From Micractinium sp. NFX-FRZ (Eukaryota > Chlorophyta > Trebouxiophyceae > Chlorellales > Chlorellaceae), in NCBI GenBank assembly GCA_029339195.1, contig JAPTJF010000311.1:1-64000 (forward strand): a stretch of 64,000 nucleotides of DNA, in the 5' to 3' direction. Positions within the stretch are counted from its first letter, which is position 1; every line of letters begins with the position of its first letter. Shown in pieces: positions 44,175-55,522 of this stretch. Below the pieces are notes generated by a model that was not told the origin of the DNA, did no database searches, and saw only the letters and a list, made by a program, of their open reading frames with translations. The position numbers were made by a program, and so were the translations under genes.

Positions 44175-47100
44175 ATGACAGCAGTGGCCCTGCCCTGTCC
44201 TAGCAGGAGCTTGCGAGTGGTGCCCGCAGGCAGCATGAGTGCGCATGCCCGGAGGCCGGCAATGCAGCGGCACGGCCAGCGAGCCACAGTGGCGGCGCGC
44301 TCAAAGGCGCCTGGCGTCGACTCCGCCGCCGCCGCCAGCAACTCAAACAGCGGCAACGGCAGCAGCGCAGGCAACGGCAACCAGGCTGCTAGCTCCCCTG
44401 AGGCCCAGGCCCAGGCGCAGCACAGCGAGCATGGCAGTCACAGGCACCACGCCTCACCGCCGACTGCCGTCGCCGCCGCCAGCGCAGCAGAGGAGGCGGC
44501 CGCCGCAGCTGGTGCGGCAGAGGCAGCAGCGGGCAAGGACGTGGCGGCGGTGGATGAGGAGGTGGGCCAACTTCGAACCGAGCTGTCTGAGCTGCGGCAG
44601 CTGCTCATTGCGCAGGCGCGGCTGGTGCAATCGCAGCAGCGGAACATCTCGCAGCTCGAGTCGGCTGTGGGCCAGGCGGTGGTGCAGCAGACAGCGGCCT
44701 CCAATGCAGCTGCCGCCGCGGCCGAGTCGGCAGCAGCGGCAGCGGAGGCGGCGTTGGCAAAGATATGCCTATCTGATGCCCCAGCAGGTGCAGACGGCAG
44801 CAGCAGCAGCGGGGGAGAAGGCGGCGGCAGCAGCCCGCTCATCCTGCCGGGGAGCCGCGTGATCCAAGGCATCAAAGAGGAGGAGGTGAGGAGCTGGCTC
44901 GGGTGTGCTTGCCGCCTGTGCTGACGGAGCGCTGACGTGGCAGGCAGCTGGGTGCTGACGTGGGTGCTGCCTCCCATGTGTTCATGTCTTGCTCCTTCCT
45001 GGTGGCTGAGGCACCCATGTGGAGGGTTCCCACACGCCGTCAAGCTGGTCTGCAGACCAGCTGGCATGGCATGCCCACCCCTGCCCTCCCACCGCTTGAC
45101 CCCCGGCGCTCATCGACATGGCATTATAGAAGCCCTCTTAATCTTCTCTGTCCATTCATACAACCAACCAAGGAACACAAGTTGTGTAATGGTGTCGGTC
45201 ACCCCATGTCTGCTGCTGCCCACCCCTGCCGCGTGCAGGCGCGGGCTAACCGGCAGCTGCTGCACGCGCCGGTGAACGACCGGCGGCTGACCGGCCTGTT
45301 TGATGCCCGCTACCACTCCACCAGCTGGTGAGGGCACACCTCTTCTGTATGTGTACACCTGAGCACGTGGGTGACCTCACTGCAGTCACTGTTGTGCACA
45401 AAGATGCTACACTGCGCCAGCTGGCCCGGAGGGGGTGTACTCTGTGTGTGCTTGCTCGAGCACATAGATATTTTCATGGCAGTCACTGCAGCTAGTGGGT
45501 GTAACAACGAAGCCCTCCGGCCCCTTCCAATCGAGTGCCCCTCACCCCCCCTGCCCACCTGCCTCACTTGGGCTTGGCCGTGCAGGGGCGCCACGCCACA
45601 AGACTTCCGTGTCCTCCCCCGACGCATCTTCCTGGTTCGGCACGCCGAGTCAGAGGGAAATGTCGACAACAGTGAGCGTCAGGGCTGGGGGCAGGGGTGG
45701 CCAGCGCTTGGGGCCAGGGTGGAGGGACACACCTGCCCGTGGGCGGGGCAAGGAGGTGCCGTGGAGGCGGCAGGAGTGGGTGTGTGATGTGGCCAGCGTT
45801 AGAGAGGGCGGTGTGCTTGCTGTGCGGCTGCTCCTGCCCACAGCATGCCGGTCGTGGACAAGCAAGGCACCCCTGCAGTGTGCTTGCAATCCCTGGGCCG
45901 TGACTGAGCCGTGCCAAACTGCGCCACCCCACCCGTTGTTTTGCAGTTGCCTACACATACCTACCGGATCCGCGGGTGCCCCTCACAGCCCGCGGCTGGC
46001 AGCAGGTAGGCCTGGGATGGTTGTGGCGGGGGGGGCGGGATGGGGTAGGGGGCAGCGCTGCTACGCTGCCTGGGGCGTTGCAGCACGCGCGGTGGAGCAC
46101 TGCAACTTGGCTGGGCGGGGTGGCTGCAGATGGCCGCTGCCCTCGGATGCTGGTGCTCCCCATTACCCCCCTCCTGCACCACGCCACACCACCACTCCTA
46201 TTGCGCCCATCATGCTCCGTCACCCGCCTCTCTCTTGTTGTTCCCCCAGGCCATGGGTGCGGGCGACAAGCTGAGGTCGTGCATGGAGGAGGCCCACGGG
46301 GGCAAGCCGTACAAGCTTTTCTTTTACACCTCCCCGTACCTCCGCTCCCGCCAGGTGTGCCTGCACCGCTGCCGAGACCTGCGGTGCCACAGCACTGCCG
46401 ACCTCTCTGCGTCCACACTTTGCTCTGCGTGTCTTCGGCCTGCATTCTGTCGGGGTCTGCCATCTGCCAAGATGTGCACACTGTCGGGGTCTGCAGTGCG
46501 GCAGCCCTGCCAGCCTCTCTTAATCCACACACCACCCTGCCTGTTCCCTCAACCAAAGGCGAGCATGTCAGGCAGCTGAGCTCACACCCGCCGCCCTTCC
46601 TGCGCCCCTGCGCCCCCTGCCACCCCCCCTCCAGACGTACGAGGGCCTGGCCCAGGCCTTCCCCCCGGACCAGGTGCTGGGGGTGCAGGAGGAGGTGCAG
46701 CTGCGGGAGCAGGACTTTGGGAACTTCCAGGTGAGGAGGAGGGGGTGGGGTGGTGTGGGTGCTGGTGGTGGTGCTGTGCAGTGGGGGTGTGCAGTCGCGG
46801 GTGGGGGTGTCGGTGGTGGTGGGGTGGGGTGTCAGTGGAGGAGGGCAGAGGTTGAGGTGTCCGATTTGAGCGCCGGCCCATCTGGGAGCGACCCACCGGC
46901 GCTGAGGTGGGGCGGTTGTTGTGTTGATGGTTTGCCTGTGCTGCGTTTGCCTTCGGGCCCATGTGGCGTGCGCGCGTCCACTCGTTTGCACCGCTTGCAG
47001 GACGCGGAAGGCAAGAAGCGGGAGAAGGCGGAGCGCCTGCGCTTTGGCCGCTTCTTCTACCGCTTCCCAAACGGGGAGAGCGGGGCGGATGTGTACGACC

Positions 47101-48412
47101 GGTGCGCGCACGCTGTGCCTGCTGTGCATGCTGTGCTTGCCCGCATACATTGGCGTGAACCTCCTCAGCCTTCGCTTGCCTGTCTCTCCGCTAGCCCCTC
47201 TCTCCCTGTCACGCTCATCCCTCCTCCCCCCCCCTTGCTGCAGCATGACCATCTTTGAGGACCATTTGGTGCGGGACATCAACGCGGGCCGCTTCTCGGG
47301 CAACACCTCCCTGGTGCTCGTCACCCACGGCCTCGCCCTGCGCATCTTCCTCATGCGCTGGTTCCACTGGTGAGGGCCCGCCTGGCTGGTTGGCCTGCTC
47401 CGCGCCTGGAGGCAAGGCCTGGGTGCCAGGAAGGGGTTGATGTGCGCTGCAGCGGGGCATGCCGCACGCTGTCCTCATGCGCTGGTTTGTTCAGGCGGTG
47501 AGGGGTGGCAGAGCGTCCTTACCTGTGTGCTGTCCTCATGAGCATCTGATGGGTGAGAGCGGCCGGGTGGCACAACGGGCCGTGCAGAGGACAAGAGGGT
47601 GTCCGTCTTGCAAGAATGCCTGTGGCTCCACACTGACGGCGCCTGTTCATGTCCCGCCTCATTCCCTGCCTGCCCCCCGCCACCCTGCCTGCCTGCCTGT
47701 GCAGGACCGTCGACCAATTCATGAGCGTGTTCAACCCTGTGAGTGGGCTTGCCGTTCCGTGCTCTGCCCCGCCCCACCTGTGCTGCCTCGCTTCATCTTT
47801 GATGTGCACACGCGGGCACGGCTCACCCCAACCTGGCTGTAGCCCAACGCTCAGCCTCTCGTACTTGAGCATGTGCCCACCAACTGCGCCTCCCACACCG
47901 CCACTCGCTGCCATGCCCCGCTGCCCCTGCACCCCGCCTGCACCCCCGCCGCTGCTGTCCCACCAACCTGTGCCCTGCTGCCCCTGCCCCCGACCCCTCC
48001 CTTATTTTGTGTGTTTGTGTTTGTGTGTTTCCCAACCAACCGCAGCCCAATGCCGAGCCACTGGTCTTGGAGCGCGTGCCCAGTGAGCTCGAGGCGCGCC
48101 AGGGCGGCCCGGCCGCGTGGATTCACACAAAGGTGCGTGGGGCGCGCATCACCACGGGATCGCCACCTTTCTGGCGCCATTTTGACCCTCAGGCCCCGAC
48201 GAGAAGCACCTGCCCCTTCTCACCCCAGTCCTGCCGCGCCGCCTCCCCCCTCCCGTCCCCCCACCCTTGTCCCGCAGGCGCTGTACCGCTTGAGCGAGGG
48301 GAGCCGTGAAATCATAAAGGGGTGCACTGAGGAGATGTGCCAGACCAGCTGGGCGCCACGTGGCATCAACCCGCTGGACCCGGCCGACCGCCTGCTCCTG
48401 CCGGACCCATGA
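44175..48412 (+). CDS. Histidine phosphatase / phosphoglycerate-mutase-like protein
   Basis: Eleven exons (44175-44885, 45239-45327, 45586-45671, 45947-46005, 46250-46354, 46635-46730, 47001-47101, 47244-47369, 47705-47738, 48046-48132, 48278-48412) encode 542 residues. The catalytic signature FLVRHAESEGN (about 280-290) holds the phospho-accepting histidine. VPLTARGWQQ, YTSPYLRSRQT and LREQDFGNF follow, and the second catalytic histidine lies in LVTHGLALRIF. Plant and fungal relatives act as phosphatases; the true substrate cannot be told. The first 237 residues are extra: a basic, Ser/Arg-rich start suggesting plastid targeting, Ala-rich stretches, and a probable coiled coil (EEVGQLRTELSELRQLL). 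The ATG at 44175 gives a transit-like N-terminus; the ATG at 44235 is the alternative. Intron 8 carries ghost copies of the exon 8 end. Confidence 0.9.
47345..47565 (+). repeat. Ghost duplicates of exon 8 end and donor (PGM-like gene)
   Basis: TCCTCATGCGCTGGTT plus a GGTGAGG-type donor occurs in the real exon end (47348-47374) and again at 47472, offset 124. A weaker third copy (GTCCTCATG...GGTGAGA) starts at 47532. Unlike the other cases, the duplicated junction is the 5' splice site. Confidence 0.8.
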
Positions 48413-49277
48413 CGGGGCCTCAGCCCTTGATTGCATTTGTGGGCACCCCCAAGCTTGCGGGTGACCCTAACGAATTGGGGGCAGTGCAATGCCGCAAGGG
48501 CAGGCATCGGCGCGTGCCGAACGCCCCCTCCTCCCGCCCCCTGCTGCCATGGGCGCCCCAGATCAGGCAGCCCCTCGTGCAAGGACAGGCTGCAGAGGGC
48601 GGCGCATGCCAGCAGTTGTCAACGTGCCCCCGCGTCCTCCCCGTTCTGTAGTGGAACCACCCCTTCCCAGCTGTGCATGCCCCCAAGCCGATCTTGGTGT
48701 GCCTAGCCATGATGCTGCACCACGCACTGCACACCCCCTGAAATGCTCTTTTGACTGCCATCTTTTTGCACCGTTCTCCACCGCTTCCCCTGCCTCCATT
48801 GTGCCTCTGCTGTCGGCTCTTGTGCTCGCATGATTCCCACAGCCTGCCACCTCACCCTTCCCCATTGATATCTCAAGCCTGCGGCTGGCCATGCAGCCGG
48901 GCTTGCCCAACCAATGCTGGGTCTCGCGCCGCGTGCATGCACATGCGCTTACTACTGCTGGTTCTAGCATGATTTCGTTCCCGAGAGTATATACAATTTC
49001 ATTGCTTCTGTCTATTGGTACAGCAACAGAAGGTTGGCGCCCCCATTGCGTCAGCGTTGCAGGAAAAACTGGCACCGAATAAACACCTGGCAGACGCATT
49101 GGAGGATGAATGCAAGGAATGAATGGGCTACCAATACAGGGGTCTCAACACCGTGAAGAGTGCAAACACACTTGAGAGAGGGCGCAGGGGCGGTAGTCGT
49201 GGGGCTAAGTCTACAGGCACACCTTGCAACCCCTCGGGGCAATGCTGCGCTCCTTGACCCTGCACCCACCGCCGGTG
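48413..49277. other. Convergent 3' region, PGM-like (+) and YnfA-like (-) genes
   Basis: No gene is supported. The part around 48960-49150 is AT-richer than the rest and may hold both transcript ends. No TGTAA was found on either strand. Confidence 0.5.
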
Positions 49278-50669
49278 CTATCTGCCCGGCCAGAAGAAGG
49301 CCACGCACCCGCCGGCCACGGCAATGCCGGACCCCACCCAATCCCCTGTGTCCGGCCGCACGCCGTCCACCGCCCAGCCCCACAGGTAGGACAGCACAAT
49401 GAAGAAGCAGCCGTAGACTGCATACACCTGCGTGGGTGCAGGCGAGGGCCGGCCAGGCAAGCAGGCGGGTGAGGGTGGGGGGTGGCAGAGCGGGGCGGTG
49501 CCAGAAGGAGCCCGCGGACTGCAGGAGAGGGCCGTGGGAGGGGAGGGCAGGTGGGTGTGGGAGACATAAGAGAGTGTGTAGTTGTGGGTGGGTGCATGTG
49601 GGGCGGGCGGGGCGGAAGCAGTGGTGGCTTGCCGCCTCCCTCCACCTCCCACCTCGCCTGCAACCACCTCCCTGCTACTCCCTCAAACACCAAGCCCCGT
49701 TCAGCCCCCCTGTTTGCCCCTTGCTGCCTCCGCCTGCCGTGCATGCCTGGGCCCCACCAAGGTGCCCACTCCGGCCCCCAATGCTCTGCCCGCGCTCCTG
49801 CCACCCTCCCCTCCCTCCCTTGTGCCCACCCTGGCCCCTCCCAGATAGCGCCCTCCCCACGACCCGCCCCACCCGTCCAAAGTTGTCCGCCGGCTGGGCG
49901 CAGGGTATGAGGCCGTAGATGAAGAGCACCGCAGCGCCGGCCAGGGCTAGGTACCAGCCCTTGCCCAGCCGCACAGACTGCCAGACCAGCCAGCCGCCGC
50001 CAATTTCGGCCACCCCGGCTGCCAGGAAGAGGACCAGGGAGAGGATGATCTGGCAGGCAGGCAGGCAGGCAGGCGGGAGGGGGTGGAACAAGGGCGGTGA
50101 GAGCAGGGTTGCTGTTGGGGTGAGGGGGTGAGAGCGGCATGTTTGCCTGGGTAGACCTGGAAGAATGGGGCTGTTAACATCAGGCAGGTGCACTTTTCAA
50201 CCACGCATGAAGCGTGACGTGTGGCGGAGGCGCTGCCTGCGCGGAAGTGTGGGTGCAGCGGGAGAATGGACACAGACAGTAGCAGCATGCAGGGACCGCC
50301 TGTGCCTCAGTGCGCGCCATTCAACGGCGTGCGGGGGCACAAGAGGGCTTGCGGCTGCCGCAGCATGCGGGCGATGGGGAGGCCTGGGTCGCACCGCCTG
50401 GCACCAGCTGCACCCACTTCCCCGGCTGTCCCTTGCCCACGACGTTTGCCCATGACGTCCCCAGCTTCAGGATTCACCTTTGTTGCAACAAACACGGTAT
50501 CACAAGAACTAAGGAAGGAAGGAAGGGCATGCGCACTCACCTTGCCTGCTGTCCAGCGGAAGTCGTCCCCAGCGTCGCCGCTGGGCGCAGGTGCAGGCGC
50601 CCCCGCAACGCTGCTGCTAGGGCCGCCGTCTAGCCAGGCCAGCTCGCTGCCACTGCTGCCGGTTTGCAT
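49278..50669 (-). CDS. YnfA/UPF0060 family four-helix membrane protein
   Basis: Three exons (50669-50541, 50049-49873, 49427-49278) encode 151 residues. Four membrane helices are evident: LSLVLFLAAGVAEIGGGWLV, YLALAGAAVLFIYGLI, VYAVYGCFFIVLSYLWGW and SGIAVAGGCVAFFW. The family signatures AEIGGGWLVWQ, FGRVYAVYG and WGWAVDGVRPD are intact. Bacterial YnfA proteins belong to the small multidrug transporter group, so an export role is possible but unproven here. The 43-residue N-terminal exon, absent from bacterial homologues, is Ala/Pro/Ser-rich and acidic rather than transit-like. Bacterial-type families like this in algae may derive from gene transfer, but base use matches neighbours and two introns are present, so any transfer is old. 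Confidence 0.9.
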
Positions 50670-51097
50670 GTTAGAACTGCTGGAAACAGAGAGGCGTCAG
50701 CCTGGCCAGGTTGCCTCTTCAGTGGCAGTGGCGGGGGAGCACACACATGTTGGCCTGGCTGCCCTAGGGCCGGTTCCAGCTGTCGTTGATCGTCACTGGG
50801 AGCACAATGCGCCGCCTGGAACTCAAATGAGCAGTCGAGCAGACTCCATGCCTCATGCGGGCTCCATGCGGAGCGCTGTGCTGGAAGCCGCGCACACCTG
50901 ATGATGCGCTGGTCTCGACAAGGCGTCAAACTTTGCGAGCCCCTTCTCAACGACGCCCCGCCCTGCCCTCCACCAGTCAGCGCCTGGGCCACACAACACT
51001 CGCACCGCCCGCGCTTGTCGCTGGGCAGCGTTCCCGTCCCCTCCGCAGCCCGCCCTTGCTGCTCTTTCGCCTCCTCAGCCTGCAGCAACCGGCCAGG
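50670..51097. promoter_or_regulatory. Shared upstream region, YnfA-like (-) and CCCH (+) genes
   Basis: A 428 bp divergent interval between start codons. No specific promoter motif can be assigned. Confidence 0.45.
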
Positions 51098-54000
51098 ATG
51101 GCCGGGGCAGCGGCGCAGCAGCCTTGGCTCTCCCAGAGTGGCACATCGCCGCAGGGGCACTCGCCGCCAGCTGCAGAGGTCGTCGACGATGAGTACAACC
51201 ACGAACTGTTCAAGCAAGACGACTTCAGGTCAGCCAGGCAGAGTTTGAGCGCCCCGGGCCAGCTTCAATCGGCTCCCCCGCCTGGCCCTCCCGCCCCTCC
51301 CTGACCCCCCTCCCCCCTCTCTCTGTCCCATGCAGGCTCTGGTGAGTGAGCCGTCCAGTGCGGGCGGGCTCAGGGCTTACTTGTAGGCAGAGCGGCCCGA
51401 GTCATATCGCTCAACCTTCTCCAGGCGGCCAGCCCCGCTTTTGCGCTCTGCCTGCACCCTGGGGGCTCTCCCAACGGCGCGTCGGCCGCTGGATTCCAGG
51501 CGATCCGACCCACTGGTCCCCTGCTGGCGGCGGTACTGCCTCGGGGCGGCGGCCCCCCGCTTCCAGCTGTGGCAGGGACCACCCCACCCGAACTCACCTC
51601 TGCCCCTCCTGCGCCCCTCCCTGTTGCAGGTGCATGAAGGTGGGTGCAGCATGGCCAGTGGTGTGGCTTGTGGGGCAGGGCTAGCGCATGTCGGCTTTGT
51701 GAGCCAACGACAGGCGTTGAAGGGGTGGTCGCCGGCAGCCTCGCGGCAGGTCGCAGCCGCGCGACAGGCGGCTGCACGCGCCGCACTCGTTGACCGCCCT
51801 GCGAGCAGTCAGTCAGGCTCATACGGCAGCAGTGGGTGCACGCAGGCGGCGGTGCTCGGGCGCAAGCCCGCGTCGGCGGTCCGCCCCGTAGTGGCAAAAT
51901 GCATGACGCACAGCTACCGGCGGCGGTATCCCACGTGCAACTGCCTGCCCCACCCGCCCGCCGCGCTCACTCATGCCTCTTCTGTCCCCCTGCCCTTTTC
52001 GCTCCTCTCTGCCCTTCTCTCCCCAGGTCATCCCCTGCACCAAGCGCTTTGTGCACGACTGGACCATCTGCCCGTTTGCGCACGCCGGGGAGAAGGCGGT
52101 GCGGCGCGACCCCCGCCTGCACAACTACACAGGCATCGCGTGCCCAGGTCTGTGCTGGGTTGCCCATGCAAATGTGTGTGTGTCTGGCGTCATATGCGCT
52201 GCACCCAGCACGACGCAGTCGTGCAGGAGCAGGGTTGGCAGCAGTGCCGTGTGTGCCAGTGTGCCACGCAACCAGTGGGGTTGAGGGGTGAGATCATCTC
52301 CCCGCTCACTCACCCTCCCCCCGTATTCATGCCTCCCTCCTCCCCCCCATGCATTCGCGCCCTCCTCTCGTTCTTCGCAGACATGAAAAAGGTTGGTGGG
52401 GGGTGGAATCATGAGCCTGTCACGGGCGCCTGTGGGTGCGGCCTGGTGTGTGGATACTTTGGGAAGCCGCCTCGGCAGCCGGGGGCGACAGGATTCCCAG
52501 GCGCCATGAGCGCGCACACAATGCGACGCTCCGCATGCGTTGCCCACGCCCTCACCCCTGCCTCCGCCATCTCACCCTCCCCTGCGCCCCCTCTCCCGCC
52601 TCCCTCTGCCCCTGCAGACGGGCAGCTGCATCCGCGGCGAGAAGTGCCCCTATGCCCACAACGTGTTTGAGTACTGGCTGCACCCCACGCGCTACCGCAC
52701 CCAGCTGTGCAACGACGGTCCCACCTGCCGCCGCGGCATCTGCTTCTTCGCGCACAGGTGGGGGCGGGCAAACGGGGCCCCACCAGACCGGCCAGGTGGC
52801 TTGGCGCCCGACCGGCCAGGTTGCATGGCGTCAACCCTGCATGTTTCCGCACCGCCGTACACGCCTGCCCTGAAAGGCCTGCTGCGGTTCTCACACACCC
52901 TGTGCCCTCCCTCAATGCGCCGCGCCTGCTCTCGAACTATGTGCACTTATCGACTGCTCCACACAACCTCCTTTCAATCCTCCGCCCCTCACCCTCCCCC
53001 CTGTTGCAGCCCCGAGGCGCCGCGCGTGCCCGCCTGCACGCCTCCTCTCCAAACAACAACCGTTGCGTGGTTTCTCACCGCCCGCGTGTCCCCCTGGTGT
53101 GCCTCTCCCCCCATGATGCAGCCTGGAGGAGCTGCGCGTGCCCGCCTGCAAGCCGTACGTCAGTCCAGAGGCGCTGGCCCGCGCCTCCCTGGAGGCCATC
53201 CAGCAGAACCCGCACCCCCTGGGGCAGCAGCTGCCCAACCCGGTGGCAGCTGCCCAGCAGCAGGCGGCTGCCATTGCCGCCATGGGGCGCGCACCCAACG
53301 GCATGCGTGGCGGCGGCGGCGGCTACGGCCACGGCCGCCCGGGAGATTCGGCGCCCAGCAGCCTGACCGTGTCCGCAACCCCGTTTGTGCCCAACGGCTT
53401 CCACACCCCCTCTGGTGCGTGCCAGTATGGGCCGGGCACGCGGGTGCTGGCAGGGTGGCCGCAGCGTCCGTGCACGCTGAAGCTGTTGTGCCGTGTGCGG
53501 CCTGAAGCTTTGCTGTGTTGCGCTCCTGCAAGAAGCGCACACATCGCCAACCCGCTGCTGTTCTGCCCTCCCGCAGGCGAGCCGGTGCGCTACTCCGCCC
53601 CCGGCGGCAGCCTGATGGGTGGCAGCCCGCACCACGGCGGCGAGATGCACAGCGTGCACAGCATGGGTGCCATGCACATGCCCAGCATGCACAGCGCGGA
53701 GTACGGCGGCGGCAGCCTGCCCGGCCACTTCCTGGGCCAGCCTCAGCTGTCGGCGCCTGCATCCCAGCAGCAGCAGCGCTGGGGTGGCGGCGGCGGCGGC
53801 AGCCACGCCCAGGGCGGCGGCATGCAGCACCGCCCGCAGTACGGCGCCTCCATGCCCTCGAACGGCAACGCCCCCGGGATGCGGGGGCAGGGGCATTATG
53901 GCGGGCGCGGCGGCGCCGCTGGCAGCGCACCCCACGACTCTGGCATGTCCCTGGCCGGTGCCAACATGCGCGCCCACCAGCAGTACCAGCAGCAGCAGGG

Positions 54001-55522
54001 CATGAACGGCTACAACTCCGGGCCGCCCGCCGCCTCCCCCAGCCGCGGCAACGGGGGCCCCAAGTCCTACCCCAGCAGCTTTGCTGCGATGCAGCAGCAC
54101 CCCAACGCGTTTGGCGGCTACGGCGCCATGGAGGGCGGCAACAACGACGGCAGGCACAGCGGGCGCAGCACGCATAGCGGGCAGGCCAGTGACGAGGACG
54201 AGGGTGAGCCGCCGCCGGGTGCAGTGGCGGGGGGTGATGTGTAGAGGAGCCCAAACACCCCAGCCGTCCCTGCTGTGCCAGCCTCGTGCTGCAGAGCCGC
54301 TGCCATGTACCCTCCTTGCCCCTGTAGTGCCCATCTGACCCCCCCCGCCCTCCCTTTGCCGCCTCCGCAGGCTCCCCTGCCCATGGCCAGCAGGGCAGCG
54401 GGCGCACCAGCCCCGAGCACGACCTCGCCCAGTCCCTGGCCTCCCTCAAGATTGCGCTGACCCAGCAGCAGCTGGCGGCCGCGGCCGGCTCGGTGAGCGC
54501 CGCCACGCTCCTGCGCCGCGTGGCATGCCTGCCTCTCATCACCTCCCCGCCCGGCCCTTGTTCCAGCGGTGGCCCACGCTGCAGCCAGCCCTGCCTTGCC
54601 TGCCCCGCCCTGCCCATGCCCTGCCCGCCAATCTCACTCTCACTCCGCCCCTGCTTTCACCCACCCTCTCCTCCATGCACAGAACCATGAGGTGGTGATC
54701 AGCACCCTGCACCAGATCCTGAAGGACGCCATGGCACAGCAGGGCGGACCCAGCAACGGCGGCAGCCTGGCCGGCAGCTTTGGCGCCCCCGGCGCCGCCA
54801 ACGAGGCCGCCGCCGTGGCGGCGGCCGCCGCCTGCGCTGCGGCCGCTGCCGCTTCGCAGCACCAGATGGGCGGCCACGGAGGCGGGCTGCCGCCCTACTG
54901 CAGCTCACCCAACGCAGCCGTGGGCTCCTCCTTTGGCTCTGGTGAGCAGGGCGGCAGCAGCCCACCAAAGCGCATGCTGCTGAGCCTGCTGCGCGCGCTG
55001 CGAGGTGCTGCCACACCGCCTGCCCTGCGCTCGTGCCCCGCGCCTGCGCAACACCCTGGCAGTCGCCCTGCCGAGCTGCTGCTCGGTGCTCTGCGCCCAT
55101 AGGCGTGAGCATCCCTACGCGCCATCACACCCCACCGCCTGACCACTCTTTGGAGCCTCCCGCCCCCGCCACCCGCACCCACTGCAGACCCCTCCCTCAA
55201 CGGCTCCGCCCCCCGCTACTCCCTCGGCTCTGACGACAACGGGGGCGCCTCCACAGAGGCGGTGAAATCCGGCAACGGCCGGCTGTCCGCCTCCCCCGAC
55301 GCCATCGCCTGCTACCAAGCCGCCATGCTGGCGGCCGCTGGCGGGTACACCGGCATGCTGCCGCTGCGCGGCAGCAGCGGCGGGCTGCAGGCGGCGGCGG
55401 TGCCCACGCCGCGCACCTCGTGCGAGTCTGCGCCAGCTGGCAGCATGTGCGCTGAGGTGGAGCCCGCTGCCCCACCGGCTGCCGCCTCCCCTGCTCCCGT
55501 GGAGGCGGCAGAGGGCATGTGA
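51098..55522 (+). CDS. Plant-type CCCH tandem zinc-finger protein
   Basis: Eleven exons (51098-51228, 51336-51341, 51630-51639, 52027-52147, 52381-52391, 52618-52757, 53122-53414, 53577-54203, 54371-54492, 54683-54941, 55188-55522) encode 684 residues. Exons 2, 3 and 5 are micro-exons of 6, 10 and 11 nt; they are needed to build FRLWCMKVIPC and ACPDMKK, matching the FRMYCYKVxxC element of plant arginine-rich tandem CCCH proteins. The plant core follows: [47 protein letters not shown], and [21 protein letters not shown]. Plant relatives bind RNA and sit in P-bodies or stress granules. The remaining 540 residues are Gly/Gln/Met/His-rich and disordered, with one helix-prone stretch ([17 protein letters not shown]). 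A ghost copy of exon 7 start lies in intron 6. Confidence 0.95.
52990..53160 (+). repeat. Ghost duplicate of acceptor and exon 7 start (CCCH gene)
   Basis: The real exon 7 begins at 53122 ([12 protein letters not shown]). A copy beginning at 53010 after a good polypyrimidine tract and TTGCAG would encode [12 protein letters not shown], offset 112. The ghost acceptor is intact, so it could act as an alternative 3' splice site. Confidence 0.85.
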
